Shown piece by piece: positions 10,768 to 21,948 of a stretch of DNA of 40,038 nt (position 1 is its first letter; the number at the start of each line of letters is the position of its first letter). Made by a program: the position numbers and the translations under genes. Source of the stretch: an uncultured Actinomycetes bacterium. GTDB lineage: Bacteria; Actinomycetota; Actinomycetes; Nanopelagicales; Nanopelagicaceae. The notes beneath the pieces are model-generated. The model was not told the DNA's origin, did no database searches, and saw only the letters and a list, made by a program, of their open reading frames with translations. Location: assembly GCA_903858325.1 (NCBI GenBank), contig CAIOIJ010000060.1, positions 1 to 40,038 on the forward strand. Reading direction: 5' to 3'.

Positions 10768-11460
10768 GTGGCAGTAATGCTTGTCGAAAGCTTTGCCGCA
10801 CCGATGTTTGCCACAAATACCTGGATTATCGCCCCTGCCCAGGGGAGTGAGTGCCTCATCTTTGATGCGGGAATGCCGGATACAACTTTGGAAGTTGCCG
10901 AAATTATTGAACGATTTAATCTCAAACCCGTTGCAATCATCGCAACTCATGGTCATTTAGACCATACATTCTCGATTCGTCCAGTAGCCGATGGTTATGC
11001 AATTCCTGCATATATACATAGTGAAGATCGGATTTTGTTAGAGCACCCAGAGCGCGCAATTAGCGCAGAATTTGCAGCGACATTGAACGATATGGACTTT
11101 ATTGAACCTGCCAATGTTAGAGAATTGCGCAATGGCGATCAGATTGAAATTATCGGCATGAAGGTGCAAGCCATTCACGCTCCTGGACATACACGTGGTT
11201 CGATGATTTTCACTATCGATAATGAGATATTGGTAAGCGGGGATGTTCTCTTTGCTGGTTCGATTGGTCGCACCGATCTACCGACTGGTTCCTCTAAAGA
11301 TATGGAAGAAAGTTTGAGAAATAGAATTTTGCCACTCGATGATTCTTTGAGAGTGCTGCCAGGCCATGGAGGCGAGACCACAATTGGTCACGAACGTCGT
11401 ACAAATCCCTACTTGAAAAACTTTGCACAACCTTCGAGTAAGAACAGAGGGCGCTTCTAA
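10768..11460 (+). CDS. MBL-fold metallohydrolase (glyoxalase II-like)
   Basis: THGHLDHTF metal-binding motif, LPGHGGETTIGHERRTNPYL C-terminus. Start is GTG 10768 or ATG 10777. Confidence 0.9.
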   Translation: MAVMLVESFAAPMFATNTWIIAPAQGSECLIFDAGMPDTTLEVAEIIERFNLKPVAIIATHGHLDHTFSIRPVADGYAIPAYIHSEDRILLEHPERAISAEFAATLNDMDFIEPANVRELRNGDQIEIIGMKVQAIHAPGHTRGSMIFTIDNEILVSGDVLFAGSIGRTDLPTGSSKDMEESLRNRILPLDDSLRVLPGHGGETTIGHERRTNPYLKNFAQPSSKNRGRF

Positions 11461-12711
11461 ATGAAGAAAGAAAAGATTCAAGCCCCAAAGGGAGTGAGTG
11501 AATATGTACCTCCCCAATCTAGAGAATTCGAATGGGTTCGTGAATCCCTCATAGCACCAGCTCGTCTTGCGGGTTATGCCTTGATGGAGCTGCCGGTTTT
11601 TGAAGATACTCAACTCTTTACACGCGGCGTTGGCGAATCTACTGATGTAGTGAGCAAAGAGATGTACACCTTCGAAGATCGCGGGGGTCGATCAATTACT
11701 TTGCGTCCCGAAGGTACCGCAGGTGTAATGCGCGCGGTGATAGAACATAATTTGGATCGCGGTCAACTGCCAGTCAAAGTTTGGTATTCGGGAGCTTTCT
11801 TTCGCGCAGAGCGACCACAAGCTGGACGTTACAGACAGTTCTATCAAGTAGGTATTGAAGCAATCGGTGTGGATGATTCTGCAATTGATGCAGAAGTTAT
11901 TGCAATCGCGGATCAAGGTTTCAAATCTCTAGGACTCAGACGCTATAGATTAGAAATCACATCCTTAGGTGATAGCGCATCGCGCAGTGCTCACCGAATT
12001 GAACTCGATAAATACATTGCAACTCTTGATTTAGATGAAGCCACTTCTGCAAGAGCTAAAATCAATCCACTTCGACTCTTTGATGATAAACGTGACGAAA
12101 TGAAAAAACTTATGGCAAAGGCGCCTTTGCTCATGGATTTCCTCTCGGAGCAATCCCATAGACAATTTAGTGAAGTTCAAGATCACTTGAACCGACTTGG
12201 AATCTCTTTTGTAATCAATCCCCACATGGTGCGCGGCCTTGATTACTACACGGGCACAACTTTTGAATTCATTCATGAAGATCTCGGCGCCCAGTCAGGT
12301 ATCGGCGGCGGCGGACGTTACGACGGCCTCATGGAGCAATTGGGAGGTCAAGCACTTTCCGGAATAGGTTTCGGTTTAGGTGTCGACCGAGCGCTTCTGG
12401 CTGCGCGAGCCGAAGGTGTGATTCCAAATGATGCATTTACTTCTGAATTATTTATTATTCCATTAGGGGAAAAAGCGAAGAGTGAAGCACTCGTTGTAGC
12501 AACGGCATTGCGTGGCCATGGGCACGTTGTTGAAATTGCATTTGGTGAGCGGGCTCTCAAAGGCGCTATGAAAGCTGCCGATAAGAGTGGTTCCAAATAT
12601 GTCATTGTTCTCGGTGATACTGAACTCGCATCAGGAGTTATTGAACTCAAAGAGATGTCTAGCGGAGTTTCAAAATCAGTTACGATTAGCGCCTTACACG
12701 AAGCGCTCTAA
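11461..12711 (+). CDS. hisS: Histidine--tRNA ligase
   Basis: [46 protein letters not shown] (class II aaRS/HisRS motifs). Confidence 0.97.
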   Translation: MKKEKIQAPKGVSEYVPPQSREFEWVRESLIAPARLAGYALMELPVFEDTQLFTRGVGESTDVVSKEMYTFEDRGGRSITLRPEGTAGVMRAVIEHNLDRGQLPVKVWYSGAFFRAERPQAGRYRQFYQVGIEAIGVDDSAIDAEVIAIADQGFKSLGLRRYRLEITSLGDSASRSAHRIELDKYIATLDLDEATSARAKINPLRLFDDKRDEMKKLMAKAPLLMDFLSEQSHRQFSEVQDHLNRLGISFVINPHMVRGLDYYTGTTFEFIHEDLGAQSGIGGGGRYDGLMEQLGGQALSGIGFGLGVDRALLAARAEGVIPNDAFTSELFIIPLGEKAKSEALVVATALRGHGHVVEIAFGERALKGAMKAADKSGSKYVIVLGDTELASGVIELKEMSSGVSKSVTISALHEAL

Positions 12712-12740
12712 AACCACTGATCGGAAATGTTGAATCCATA

Positions 12741-14480
12741 ATGATGAGAACACATGGCGCAGGCACTCTGCGCAAAAGCGATGCTGGCAAGGTTGTAACT
12801 CTTGCAGGTTGGGTTTCACGTCGACGCGATCATGGTGGTGTGGCATTTATTGATTTCCGTGATGCAACTGGTTGGGTGCAAGTTGTAATTCGCGACGAAG
12901 TAATGGCTGGCTCACTGCGTGCTGAATGGTGTCTGCAAATTACGGGAGAAGTCGTTGCTCGTCCCAGCGGTAATGAAAATGCTGGCGTTGATACAGGCGA
13001 AATCGAAGTGATGGGCGATGCCATTGTTGTACTGAGTGAATCTGCGCCACTTCCATTTCCAATCGACAGTGGTGACGATGCCGATATCAACGAAGAAGTT
13101 CGTTTAAAATATCGCTATCTCGATCTACGCCGCGAAAAACCAGCTGCCAATCTGCGTCTTCGTTCGAAAGTGACTTCAACTATTCGTTCGGTGATGGATT
13201 CGGAAGAATTTCTAGAGATTGAGACGCCTTATTTGACGCGTTCAACACCTGAAGGTGCGCGCGATTTTCTAGTTCCCGTACGCCTGCAACCAGGTAGCTG
13301 GTATGCCCTTCCTCAATCACCACAACTTTTCAAGCAATTGCTCATGGTTGCCGGAATGGAAAAGTATTATCAAATCGCACGCTGTTTCCGCGATGAAGAT
13401 TTTCGTGCAGATCGCCAACCGGAATTTACCCAATTGGATATTGAAATGTCTTTTATCGATCAAGAGGATATTTTGGCAGTTGCTGAAAAGATCGTTGCAA
13501 AGATTTGGAAGGAAGTAGCTCACTACGAGATCCCACTGCCGTTGAAACGAATGACGTATGCCGATGCAATGCAGGATTACGGTTCAGATAAACCCGATTT
13601 ACGTTTTGATCTCAAACTTCAAGAGCTCACTGCTTTCTTTGCGCAGACTCCATTTAGAGTTTTTCAAGCACCATATGTAGGCGCTGTAATCATGCCAGGG
13701 GGCGCCAATTCTGCGCGCCGCGAACTCGATGCTTGGCAAGATTGGGCAAAAGCGCGTGGCGCAAAAGGACTTGCATATATTTTGGTCAACGAAGATGCAA
13801 CATTGGGCGGCCCTGTTGCGAAGAACCTTTCCGAGCAAGAGCAGGGATCTATCGTTGCAACTGTTGGCGCTGTGCCAGGGGATGCGATTTTCTTTGCAGC
13901 GGGAGAGCGCACCGCTTCGCTCAATCTTTTAGGTGCAGTGCGCTTGGAGATTGGAAAACGTTGCAATTTGATTCCCGAAGGTCAATGGGAATTCTTATGG
14001 GTTGTCGATGCACCAATGTTTGAACCAACCGATAATGGTGGCTGGACCGCGGTCCATCATCCATTTACTGGCCCAAAGCCAGAGTTCGCTACAACATTTG
14101 CGCAGGATCCAGCCAATGCTCTTGCATACGCATATGACATTGTTCTCAACGGAACCGAATTAGGCGGCGGATCTATTCGTATCCACGACCGTCAAATTCA
14201 AAAAGATGTTTTCTCTGTCATCGGACTCAGCGACGAAGAAGCTGCAAGCAAATTTGGGTTCTTGCTCGAGGCTTTCAATTATGGTCCACCACCTCACGGA
14301 GGCATTGCTCTTGGCTTAGATCGCGTCTGTGCACTTTTATCTGGCTCAGATTCAATCCGCGAAGTGATTGCATTTCCTAAAACGGCAAGTGGAGGAGATC
14401 CACTAACCGGTGCACCTACCCCTATTACCCCTGCGCAACGAAAAGAGAGCGGCATAGATGGCGCTCCGAAGGGAAGTTAG
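12741..14480 (+). CDS. aspS: Aspartate--tRNA ligase (probably non-discriminating type)
   Basis: [54 protein letters not shown], and the C-terminal GIALGLDRV motif. Confidence 0.97.
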   Translation: MMRTHGAGTLRKSDAGKVVTLAGWVSRRRDHGGVAFIDFRDATGWVQVVIRDEVMAGSLRAEWCLQITGEVVARPSGNENAGVDTGEIEVMGDAIVVLSESAPLPFPIDSGDDADINEEVRLKYRYLDLRREKPAANLRLRSKVTSTIRSVMDSEEFLEIETPYLTRSTPEGARDFLVPVRLQPGSWYALPQSPQLFKQLLMVAGMEKYYQIARCFRDEDFRADRQPEFTQLDIEMSFIDQEDILAVAEKIVAKIWKEVAHYEIPLPLKRMTYADAMQDYGSDKPDLRFDLKLQELTAFFAQTPFRVFQAPYVGAVIMPGGANSARRELDAWQDWAKARGAKGLAYILVNEDATLGGPVAKNLSEQEQGSIVATVGAVPGDAIFFAAGERTASLNLLGAVRLEIGKRCNLIPEGQWEFLWVVDAPMFEPTDNGGWTAVHHPFTGPKPEFATTFAQDPANALAYAYDIVLNGTELGGGSIRIHDRQIQKDVFSVIGLSDEEAASKFGFLLEAFNYGPPPHGGIALGLDRVCALLSGSDSIREVIAFPKTASGGDPLTGAPTPITPAQRKESGIDGAPKGS

Positions 14481-14493
14481 AGAGAATTCGCGG

Positions 14494-15135
14494 GTGAAAA
14501 AATCACTGGCACTATTTCTAGCTCCACTCTTTTTACTCACTAGCTGTGGAGCGCAATCACAAATATATGCCGCATCGAAGGGCGAAGGCGTTTACTTCTC
14601 GGTTCCTCTGAAATGGCATGGAATCAGTAATGCAACCTTAGATAAATTTGAACGCGGTAGCGCTCAGGGCGCAGCAGTTGAGCGACAAGCGTTAGTGACG
14701 TGGCAAGTAGCGTATTCAACAAATACTAAAGTAAAAGCTTCCGAAATTTTCAGTATTGATGCACCAAAGAAGCCTCTTGCTTTCGCAAGGGTTCGAAACT
14801 TGTCGGCAGATGAAATCAATGCAGTTTCATATAACGTATTGCGCGATGTGATAGTTCCATTGTCTCAATGGGTTAGTAGTCCAACTTCTGATACTCCACA
14901 GTTTGATATTTATGATGATTACGAAGTTGTCGAAAAAGGAGCGCGCGGGGTACGCACAATTTTTACTTTCACCCATAAAGGTGTCGCTCAAACAATAGAT
15001 CAAACAGCGATGGTCTCGGCAGATCATTCCAAGATATATCTCTTCATAATTAGATGCACTAACGCTTGCTACACAAAGAATGAAAAATTGATGACTAAGA
15101 TTTCCAATTCATTTACCGTAAGGGGAGCCAAATGA
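14494..15135 (+). CDS. Predicted lipoprotein of unknown function
   Basis: GTG start giving MKKSLALFLAPLFLLTSC, a signal peptide with an LTSC lipobox. The ORF-track start at 14458 overlaps aspS and lacks a signal peptide. The stop overlaps the downstream ATG (ATGA). Confidence 0.75.
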   Translation: MKKSLALFLAPLFLLTSCGAQSQIYAASKGEGVYFSVPLKWHGISNATLDKFERGSAQGAAVERQALVTWQVAYSTNTKVKASEIFSIDAPKKPLAFARVRNLSADEINAVSYNVLRDVIVPLSQWVSSPTSDTPQFDIYDDYEVVEKGARGVRTIFTFTHKGVAQTIDQTAMVSADHSKIYLFIIRCTNACYTKNEKLMTKISNSFTVRGAK

Positions 15136-17393
15136 GTGAGCTAGAGAATAGTTCCGGTAGAAAACGCGATACAGATCGCAAAACTCGCATCCACCTCTCC
15201 TTCTACGATCGCACAAAATTCTTTCTTCTATTCGCCGTAACCTTTCTTATCCTTGTCTGGTCTAACTTGGCAGATAACCCGATTCTTACACTGAGCGATA
15301 GTGTCAAGAATGTTGCTTCCAGTAAGAGTTGGTTACTTGTACTAGTTGTCATTGAAGTTGTGCGACAGGTTCATTTTGCTCTCGCCGAAATTCTTGCTCC
15401 GTATCATGGTTTGTGGCAGCGCTATTTTTCTTTTGTAGATCGTCAATTACATCGCCTCAGCGATTGGACTCGATTTAGATTATCGCGCGTTATCAAATGG
15501 GTTCTCTTTGTTGTGCTACTTGCCGTTGTTCTAGGTGCAATCTACAAAGAGACACCTGTTCGGGCGCTTTTCCTAGCTCCAAAAGCGCTCTATAGCGCGC
15601 TACCTATGCTTGGACAATTGCTCTTTGCAGTCTTCTTCGTAGTAATCCAGTTTGCTGCAATCTTTTGGTTCCTCAGTCGCGGTGGAGTAGATACCTATTT
15701 CCCAGACGACATCCGCACGCGATTTACCGATGTGTGGGGACAAGATCACGTGCTCAATCGAATTCGAGAGAACTTACTATTTTTAGAAAAGCCTGAAGAG
15801 ATTGAAAAGCATGGTGGTTATGTCCCAGGTGGAATTCTTTTGTGGGGACCTCCAGGTACTGGTAAAACTCTCATGGCTGAATCAATGGCGGGGGAGACTG
15901 GTAAGCCCTTTGTATTTGTCGATCCCGGTGCATTTACGAATATGTTTATGGGCGTCGGAGTTTTGAAAGTAAAGGGACTCTTTAGAAAATTACGTAAGCT
16001 CGCACTCCGCTACGGTGGAGTCGTTGTATTTTTTGATGAAGCTGATTCACTAGGAAATCGCGGGATTGTTTCATCGGGTGGGCAACAACGATTTACTAAT
16101 GCGCCGACACCGGGTGTGTTTGGCGATGCCTGTCATGGTGGCGCCTACCTTTCACCAACATCTGCCGCCGCTTTAGTTCACGAAAAATTTGTAATGGGTG
16201 GAGCTGCAGGTGGTGGTGGTGGCGGAACTGGAACACTGCAAGCCCTTCTCACAGAACTATCTGGCCTTAAGAAACCGCGTGGATTTTTCAATCGCATTGT
16301 GAGGCGGACCTTAGGAATGCGTCCTAAGAATCCACCTAAATATCGCATCCTCGTTGTTATGGCGACAAATATGCCAGAAGCACTCGATGAAGCTCTTCTT
16401 CGACCTGGTCGAATCGATCGTATGTATCGCGTTGGTTATCCAAGCAAAGCTGGACGCATCCGAACATATGAAGGTTATTTAGCAAAGGTATCGCATTCAC
16501 TAACTGCATCAGAGATTGATAAGTTAGCAACGATTACGCCATATGCAACGGGTGCGACAATCAAAGACACAATCAATGAGGCCCTTATTTTTGCTATTCG
16601 CAATGGACGCAATTCAATCGAATGGGCCGATGTCGTAAAGGCAAAGCAACAAAAAGAGCTTGGACCATCTGAAGACGTTGAATATATCGAGCGCGAAAGA
16701 CATGCAGTTGCAGTTCACGAAGCTTGCCATGCAGTGATGGCGCATCGCGTCCGACAACATATGGCAATCGACTTGGCAACTATTGAGAAAGGTTCTGATT
16801 ACTTGGGAATGGTTGCAAGTATTCCGCCCGATGATCAGTTCACTCGATGGCGCACAGAGTACGAGTCAGATATTTTGGTCTCGCTTGCATCTCTTGCGGG
16901 AGAACGCATGTTCTTCGATGGTGATAATTCGTCGGGTGTTTCAGGTGATCTTGAGAGTGCAACAACTATTGCATCTCTCATGGAAGGTCACTGGGGAATG
17001 GGATCCACTATCTCTTCACATGCAAGTAATCGCCGATTTGAAGTTGGCGCACCTGGTGGTGGCAAAGGTAAAGATGACACTGCCAAGCAGATCCGATTAG
17101 CGCTCAGTGATCGCATTGAAGATAATCTCACCGGTCTACTTGCAAAAGCTGAAGAGATATTGATTGCAAATCGCAAAGAAGTTCTTTCCCTGGCGCATGC
17201 ACTTGAGACGCATAAAACTATGAGTGGTGAAGATGTGGCAGCAGTAATTGATGGGACTCAAGGAGCGCTCGTCGACGGGCGTCCATATCTCGATAGCAAT
17301 CTGCAGGAAAAAATTGAGGAATATCACGTGGCATCATTGGTCGCGCATCGCGAACATCGAACCCCTGACGTTGCTCTACCGATAATCGCCTAG
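15132..17393 (+). CDS. Non-canonical FtsH-like membrane AAA ATPase / M41-type zinc metalloprotease
   Basis: About four hydrophobic N-terminal segments; Walker A GPPGTGKT; Walker B VVFFDEADSLG; pore-loop-like MFMGVG; LLRPGRIDR; zinc motif HEACH; and a later SGVSGDLESATTIA segment resembling the FtsH third zinc ligand region. Confidence 0.88.
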   Translation: MSELENSSGRKRDTDRKTRIHLSFYDRTKFFLLFAVTFLILVWSNLADNPILTLSDSVKNVASSKSWLLVLVVIEVVRQVHFALAEILAPYHGLWQRYFSFVDRQLHRLSDWTRFRLSRVIKWVLFVVLLAVVLGAIYKETPVRALFLAPKALYSALPMLGQLLFAVFFVVIQFAAIFWFLSRGGVDTYFPDDIRTRFTDVWGQDHVLNRIRENLLFLEKPEEIEKHGGYVPGGILLWGPPGTGKTLMAESMAGETGKPFVFVDPGAFTNMFMGVGVLKVKGLFRKLRKLALRYGGVVVFFDEADSLGNRGIVSSGGQQRFTNAPTPGVFGDACHGGAYLSPTSAAALVHEKFVMGGAAGGGGGGTGTLQALLTELSGLKKPRGFFNRIVRRTLGMRPKNPPKYRILVVMATNMPEALDEALLRPGRIDRMYRVGYPSKAGRIRTYEGYLAKVSHSLTASEIDKLATITPYATGATIKDTINEALIFAIRNGRNSIEWADVVKAKQQKELGPSEDVEYIERERHAVAVHEACHAVMAHRVRQHMAIDLATIEKGSDYLGMVASIPPDDQFTRWRTEYESDILVSLASLAGERMFFDGDNSSGVSGDLESATTIASLMEGHWGMGSTISSHASNRRFEVGAPGGGKGKDDTAKQIRLALSDRIEDNLTGLLAKAEEILIANRKEVLSLAHALETHKTMSGEDVAAVIDGTQGALVDGRPYLDSNLQEKIEEYHVASLVAHREHRTPDVALPIIA

Positions 17394-17451
17394 TTCACGC
17401 CTGATTTCAGGTAGGCTGACGCTATAACGCGAAAGCAGAGGGAGGTGAATT

Positions 17452-17817
17452 ATGGGTCCAGGAGGCATTGCAACAATCATTGCCGCTTGCTCATTACTCG
17501 TCATCGCCACAGCAATTAGCTATGCGGTGATTCGAGTCGGTCGATTTATTGATGAGGCGAAACTTTCGCTCAAAACAATGACAGATGAGACGGCGCCATT
17601 AATCGAAGAGGTTCACACAACAGTCACTTTGGTCAATGGACCATTGCATAGTTTGAACCGCGTAACAAAAAATATTGAAGATATCTCCAATAAAGTATCG
17701 GATACAACTTCGAGTTTTATGGATAAAGGTGGACCAGCACTTAAAGTTGCAGGCGCGCTATTGAGCGCTGCGCAGATGAGCAAAGGACGCTCAAAAAAGA
17801 AGAAGAAGGCTGAGTGA
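17452..17817 (+). CDS. DUF948 domain-containing protein
   Basis: N-terminal TM (IATIIAACSLLVIATAISYAVI) followed by a coiled-coil-like region. Position just upstream of alaS, as in other actinobacteria. RBS GGGAGGTG. Confidence 0.8.
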   Translation: MGPGGIATIIAACSLLVIATAISYAVIRVGRFIDEAKLSLKTMTDETAPLIEEVHTTVTLVNGPLHSLNRVTKNIEDISNKVSDTTSSFMDKGGPALKVAGALLSAAQMSKGRSKKKKKAE

Positions 17818-17826
17818 CACCTCCCT

Positions 17827-20499
17827 GTGGAATCCGCCGAGATCCGTTCGCGCTGGCTGCGCTTCTTTGAAAATGGCAACAGTCAAGGCCTGACGCACAC
17901 TGTTGTTCCATCGGCGTCGCTGATTGCTGATGACCCGAATCTACTTTTAGTCAATGCCGGCATGGTCCCTTTCAAACCATATTTTCTAGGTGAGATAACA
18001 CCTCCATACAAGCGCGCGACATCGGTACAAAAGTGCGTACGTACTCTCGATATTGATGAAGTTGGAAAGACAACGCGTCACGCATCTTTCTTTCAGATGT
18101 GTGGAAACTTTTCTTTCGGAGATTATTTCAAAGAGGGTGCAATTGCACTTGCGTGGGAATTGCTTACTGGTCCCGTATCGCAAGGCGGTTATGGATTTCC
18201 TGAAGAAAAATTATGGGTAACGGTTTATCTTGATGATGATGAAGCCGCAGATATTTGGCATAAGAAAATAGGTATTCCGCTCGACCGTATTCAACGACGC
18301 GATATGGCCGATAATTTCTGGTCCATGGGCGTTCCCGGACCATGCGGACCTTGTTCAGAAATTTATTATGATCGCGGACCACAATATGGCGTAGAGGGTG
18401 GACCAATCGCCGATGAAAACCGTTACATGGAAGTATGGAATTTGGTTTTCATGCAAAATGAACGTGGCGCAGGTTCGGGTAAAGATGATTTTCCAATTCT
18501 TGGCGAACTTCCAGCTAAAAGCATTGATACTGGACTTGGTTTAGAGCGTATGGCCGCACTCTTACAAGGTGTTGAAAATATTTATGAGATTGATACCACT
18601 GCTCAGATTCTCAATAAAGCATCGGCACTGACAGGTGTGCAATATGGACGTGATGAAAAGTCTGACATTTCACTACGCGTGATTGCAGATCATGCACGTA
18701 CTTCGGCAATGCTTATTGGTGATGGCGTCACTCCAGGCAATGAAGGCCGTGGTTATGTTTTGCGCCGCATGATGCGACGCACGATTCGCAATATGCGACT
18801 TCTTGGCTCGCACGATCCCATTATGAGCGAACTTACTCTTGCCGCGATTGGTGCAATGGGGCCTCAATATCCTGAGCTCATTACTGATTCAGCGCGCATT
18901 CTTTCAGTCTCCGTATCTGAAGAAGAGACTTTCTTGCAGACACTCAAGAGCGGAACGCAAATTTTCGATGTTGCAAGTGCGGCGCTCAAGAAGTCAAAGA
19001 AGAGCGTTCTTCCAGGAGAAGAAGTTTTCAAATTACATGACACATACGGCTTTCCTTTTGACCTCACTTTAGAAATGGCGCGCGAAGAAGGTCTAGAGAT
19101 TGATGCAGAGGGCTTTACGCGTTTGATGAAAGAGCAACGCGATCGTGCGAAAGCAGATGCGCGATTGAAAAAGAGTGGACATACCGACCTCACGGTCTAC
19201 CGCACGATTGCTGATAAGTCTGGAACAACAGAATTCGTTGGTTATCAACAACGCGAAAGTGAATCTGCAATTCGCGCGATTATCGTCGATGGCGCACGCG
19301 TTTCTAGTGCACAGATCGGTGATGAAGTAGAAGTAGTTCTTGACCGTACGCCTTTCTATGCAGAAGGCGGTGGACAGTTAGCAGATGGTGGAATTCTCAC
19401 TTTGGCATCTGGCGCAGTCGTAGAAATTGATGATGTGCAAACTCCAGTTCCAGGAATTTCTATTCACAGAGGTCGAGTTCTAAGCGGCGGTATTGAAGAG
19501 TCTGCAAAACTTTTGGCCACAATTGATATCGAGCGCCGACATGCTATTTCTCGCGCACATACTGCAACCCATATGGTTCACAAGGCTTTCCGCGAGATAC
19601 TTGGCGAGACTGCAACTCAAGCAGGCTCTGAAAATGCGCCGGGACGTTTCCGTTTCGATTTTCCAGCTACAGGGGCGGTCCCACTGAGTGTTTTAGGCGA
19701 TGTTGAATCGCGTGTCAATGCATTACTACTTGATAACTTGGAAGTCTCTGCACAAGTGATGTCGCAAGCAGAAGCTAAAGAGTTAGGTGCCATGGCACTC
19801 TTTGGCGAGAAGTATGGCGATCGTGTTCGCGTTGTCAGTGTTGGTGATTGGGCGCGCGAATTATGTGGCGGTACGCACGTTTCCCGTTCCGGTGAACTCG
19901 GAGTTGTAAAACTCTTGAGTGAATCTTCTATCGGTGCAGGTGTTCGGCGCGTAGAAGCACTTGTTGGTGTAGATGCATATAAGTTCTTAGCACGCGAACA
20001 TTTGCTACTCAATTCACTTACTGAAATTGTAAAAGGCGCTCGTGTTGAAGAGTTGCCAGAGCGAATCTCCGATTTAATAACAAAGATTAAGGATATTGAA
20101 AAGGAGTTGGCAACGCTTCGCTCTAAGGATGCCCTCGGTAAGACAAGTGAACTCGCAGCGCAAGCTAAAGAAATCAATGGAGTAAGCGTCATCGCATCTC
20201 ATCTAGCCGACGGTGTATCAGGTGATGATTTGCGCGCTATTGCACTGGATCTGCGAAATAGATCTAGCAATAGCGTTGTGGCGCTAGTAAGTGTCAACGA
20301 TGGAAAATGCGTATTAGTAGTTGCGACATCTGATGATGCTCGCGCTCAAGGCCTCAAAGCAGGCGCTCTCGTGAAATTGGGTTCTACAATTTTGGGTGGT
20401 GGCGGCGGCGGAAAAGATGACTTCGCACAAGGCGGCGGAATAGATTCAACTAAAATCACTCAGGCGCTAGAGGCAATCACTAGCTCTATTGCAGGCTAG
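17827..20499 (+). CDS. alaS: Alanine--tRNA ligase
   Basis: [70 protein letters not shown], and the C-terminal [18 protein letters not shown] start. Confidence 0.98.
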   Translation: MESAEIRSRWLRFFENGNSQGLTHTVVPSASLIADDPNLLLVNAGMVPFKPYFLGEITPPYKRATSVQKCVRTLDIDEVGKTTRHASFFQMCGNFSFGDYFKEGAIALAWELLTGPVSQGGYGFPEEKLWVTVYLDDDEAADIWHKKIGIPLDRIQRRDMADNFWSMGVPGPCGPCSEIYYDRGPQYGVEGGPIADENRYMEVWNLVFMQNERGAGSGKDDFPILGELPAKSIDTGLGLERMAALLQGVENIYEIDTTAQILNKASALTGVQYGRDEKSDISLRVIADHARTSAMLIGDGVTPGNEGRGYVLRRMMRRTIRNMRLLGSHDPIMSELTLAAIGAMGPQYPELITDSARILSVSVSEEETFLQTLKSGTQIFDVASAALKKSKKSVLPGEEVFKLHDTYGFPFDLTLEMAREEGLEIDAEGFTRLMKEQRDRAKADARLKKSGHTDLTVYRTIADKSGTTEFVGYQQRESESAIRAIIVDGARVSSAQIGDEVEVVLDRTPFYAEGGGQLADGGILTLASGAVVEIDDVQTPVPGISIHRGRVLSGGIEESAKLLATIDIERRHAISRAHTATHMVHKAFREILGETATQAGSENAPGRFRFDFPATGAVPLSVLGDVESRVNALLLDNLEVSAQVMSQAEAKELGAMALFGEKYGDRVRVVSVGDWARELCGGTHVSRSGELGVVKLLSESSIGAGVRRVEALVGVDAYKFLAREHLLLNSLTEIVKGARVEELPERISDLITKIKDIEKELATLRSKDALGKTSELAAQAKEINGVSVIASHLADGVSGDDLRAIALDLRNRSSNSVVALVSVNDGKCVLVVATSDDARAQGLKAGALVKLGSTILGGGGGGKDDFAQGGGIDSTKITQALEAITSSIAG

Positions 20500-20503
20500 C
20501 TTG

Positions 20504-20932
20504 ATGCAACGTGGTCGTCGCATTGCTTTCGATTACGGTGATGTACGTATAGGCGTTGCTGTATGTGATCCCGATGCAATTCTTTCTTCACCGCTTACAA
20601 CTTTGCAGAGTAAATCCAAGGATCTTTTTCGCCAAATTGAAGAAATCATTACAAGCAATGATGCTAAAACAATATTCGTTGGTAAACCTACTTTACTCAG
20701 CGGCCAGGAAGGTGAAGCTGTTTCCAAAGTTACTGATTTTGTAGCGCAATTAGCGCACCATACTGAGATTGAGATTGTCCTCGTGGATGAACGACTTTCG
20801 ACTGTGTCAGCCATGAAGAAATTGCAGAGCGCTGGCGTCAATGCCAAAGATGCGAGGTTGTCTATTGATGCAATGGCCGCCGTTGCAATTCTTGAGCAAG
20901 GATTAGCAATGATGAAATCACGTGAACAGTGA
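20504..20932 (+). CDS. ruvX: Holliday junction resolvase-like protein RuvX (YqgF)
   Basis: GRRIAFDYGDVRIGVAVCD, VDERLSTVSA, SIDAMAAVAILEQ. The ATG at 20504 is preferred over the ORF-track start. Confidence 0.93.
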   Translation: MQRGRRIAFDYGDVRIGVAVCDPDAILSSPLTTLQSKSKDLFRQIEEIITSNDAKTIFVGKPTLLSGQEGEAVSKVTDFVAQLAHHTEIEIVLVDERLSTVSAMKKLQSAGVNAKDARLSIDAMAAVAILEQGLAMMKSREQ

Positions 20933-21948
20933 GACGCCTCTTATTAGCCGCAATACTCATCGTTTCACTTACCTTCTCCTTGCACCTAGTACGTTCTCAC
21001 AATAGTGGAGCGCCAGATTATGCACTTGCGCAAATCTCTGCTTCGAGTGCGCAAGTCACAATCGAGATTTCGCCTGGATCCACGGGTTCAGATATTGCTA
21101 AGCAACTCTTTGATGCTGGTGTAGTGAAATCTGCTTCTGCATTCTTTCGCGTTGCAGTGGGTGATGAGCGTTCATCAAAGATTGCACCAGGTGCCCACCA
21201 AATTTCCTTGCAAATATCGGCACGTCAAGCACTTGATCAATTATTGGATTCCAAGCGAATACCGAATCTTTTCGTAGTTACTGAAGGTGCGTGGAATTCA
21301 GAGATTCTCGCCGAGTTGGCCATTCGTGGCTTTTCCCAACAAGAGATAGCGACAGCCATCAAATCTTTGACCTTGCCGTCTGGTTTCACGCAATTAGAAG
21401 GCACGCTATTTCCTGCACAATATAGTTTCCAAAAAGGTATAAGTGCATCCGAGATTTTGCAATCGATGATCAACAGATTCAATTCAGAGGCAAAGTCATC
21501 TGGTCTCAGTAGTGCTCAAGGAAAGTTCTCGCCACAACAGTTATTGATTATGGCTTCGATAATCCAAGCAGAAGGTGATCTCAAAGATTTCGCTAAAGTA
21601 GCCCAAGTTATTCGCAACCGTTTAGCAATTAGCATGCCGCTGCAACTGGATTCGACTGTTCACTATATTCGTAAAGTCCGAGGTCAAGTCTTTTTGAGCA
21701 CGCAAGCAACGCTCATGAAATCGCCCTACAACACATATAGGAATTACGGTTTACCGCCAGGGCCTATTGGAAACCCTGGACGCGCCGCAATAGATGCTGC
21801 GATGCATCCAGAAGCGGGAGATTGGCTATTCTTTATTACCGTTGCTCCCGGTGATACACGTTTTACGGCGAGCAATGATGAATTTCTTTTATGGAAACAA
21901 CTCTATGAAAAGAATCTACGAGCAGGGGCTTTCAAGGTGGCGAAATGA
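20929..21948 (+). CDS. mltG: Endolytic transglycosylase MltG (YceG family)
   Basis: N-terminal TM, IEISPGSTGSDIAKQLFDAGVV, LEGTLFPAQYSF, MASIIQAEG, SPYNTYRNYGLPPGPIGNPGRAAIDAAMHP. Confidence 0.93.
   Translation: MRRLLLAAILIVSLTFSLHLVRSHNSGAPDYALAQISASSAQVTIEISPGSTGSDIAKQLFDAGVVKSASAFFRVAVGDERSSKIAPGAHQISLQISARQALDQLLDSKRIPNLFVVTEGAWNSEILAELAIRGFSQQEIATAIKSLTLPSGFTQLEGTLFPAQYSFQKGISASEILQSMINRFNSEAKSSGLSSAQGKFSPQQLLIMASIIQAEGDLKDFAKVAQVIRNRLAISMPLQLDSTVHYIRKVRGQVFLSTQATLMKSPYNTYRNYGLPPGPIGNPGRAAIDAAMHPEAGDWLFFITVAPGDTRFTASNDEFLLWKQLYEKNLRAGAFKVAK

Noticed and set aside
10668-10850. 60-aa plus-strand ORF between the DUF349 and MBL genes
   Set aside because: Overlaps the MBL start out of frame, and has no domain and no convincing RBS.
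16205-16230. GGT/GGC-rich tract in the AAA/M41 gene as a possible repeat expansion or frameshift site
   Set aside because: It encodes a Gly linker in frame and the ORF continues intact to conserved motifs; too short to call a repeat element.
17389-17415. Short CCTGA-TT-TCAGG hairpin upstream of the DUF948 gene as an intrinsic terminator
   Set aside because: Stem is only 5 bp and there is no following T-tract; could equally be part of the DUF948 promoter.
19617-20192. 191-aa minus-strand ORF antisense to alaS
   Set aside because: Shadow of the alaS reading frame with biased composition and no domain signature.
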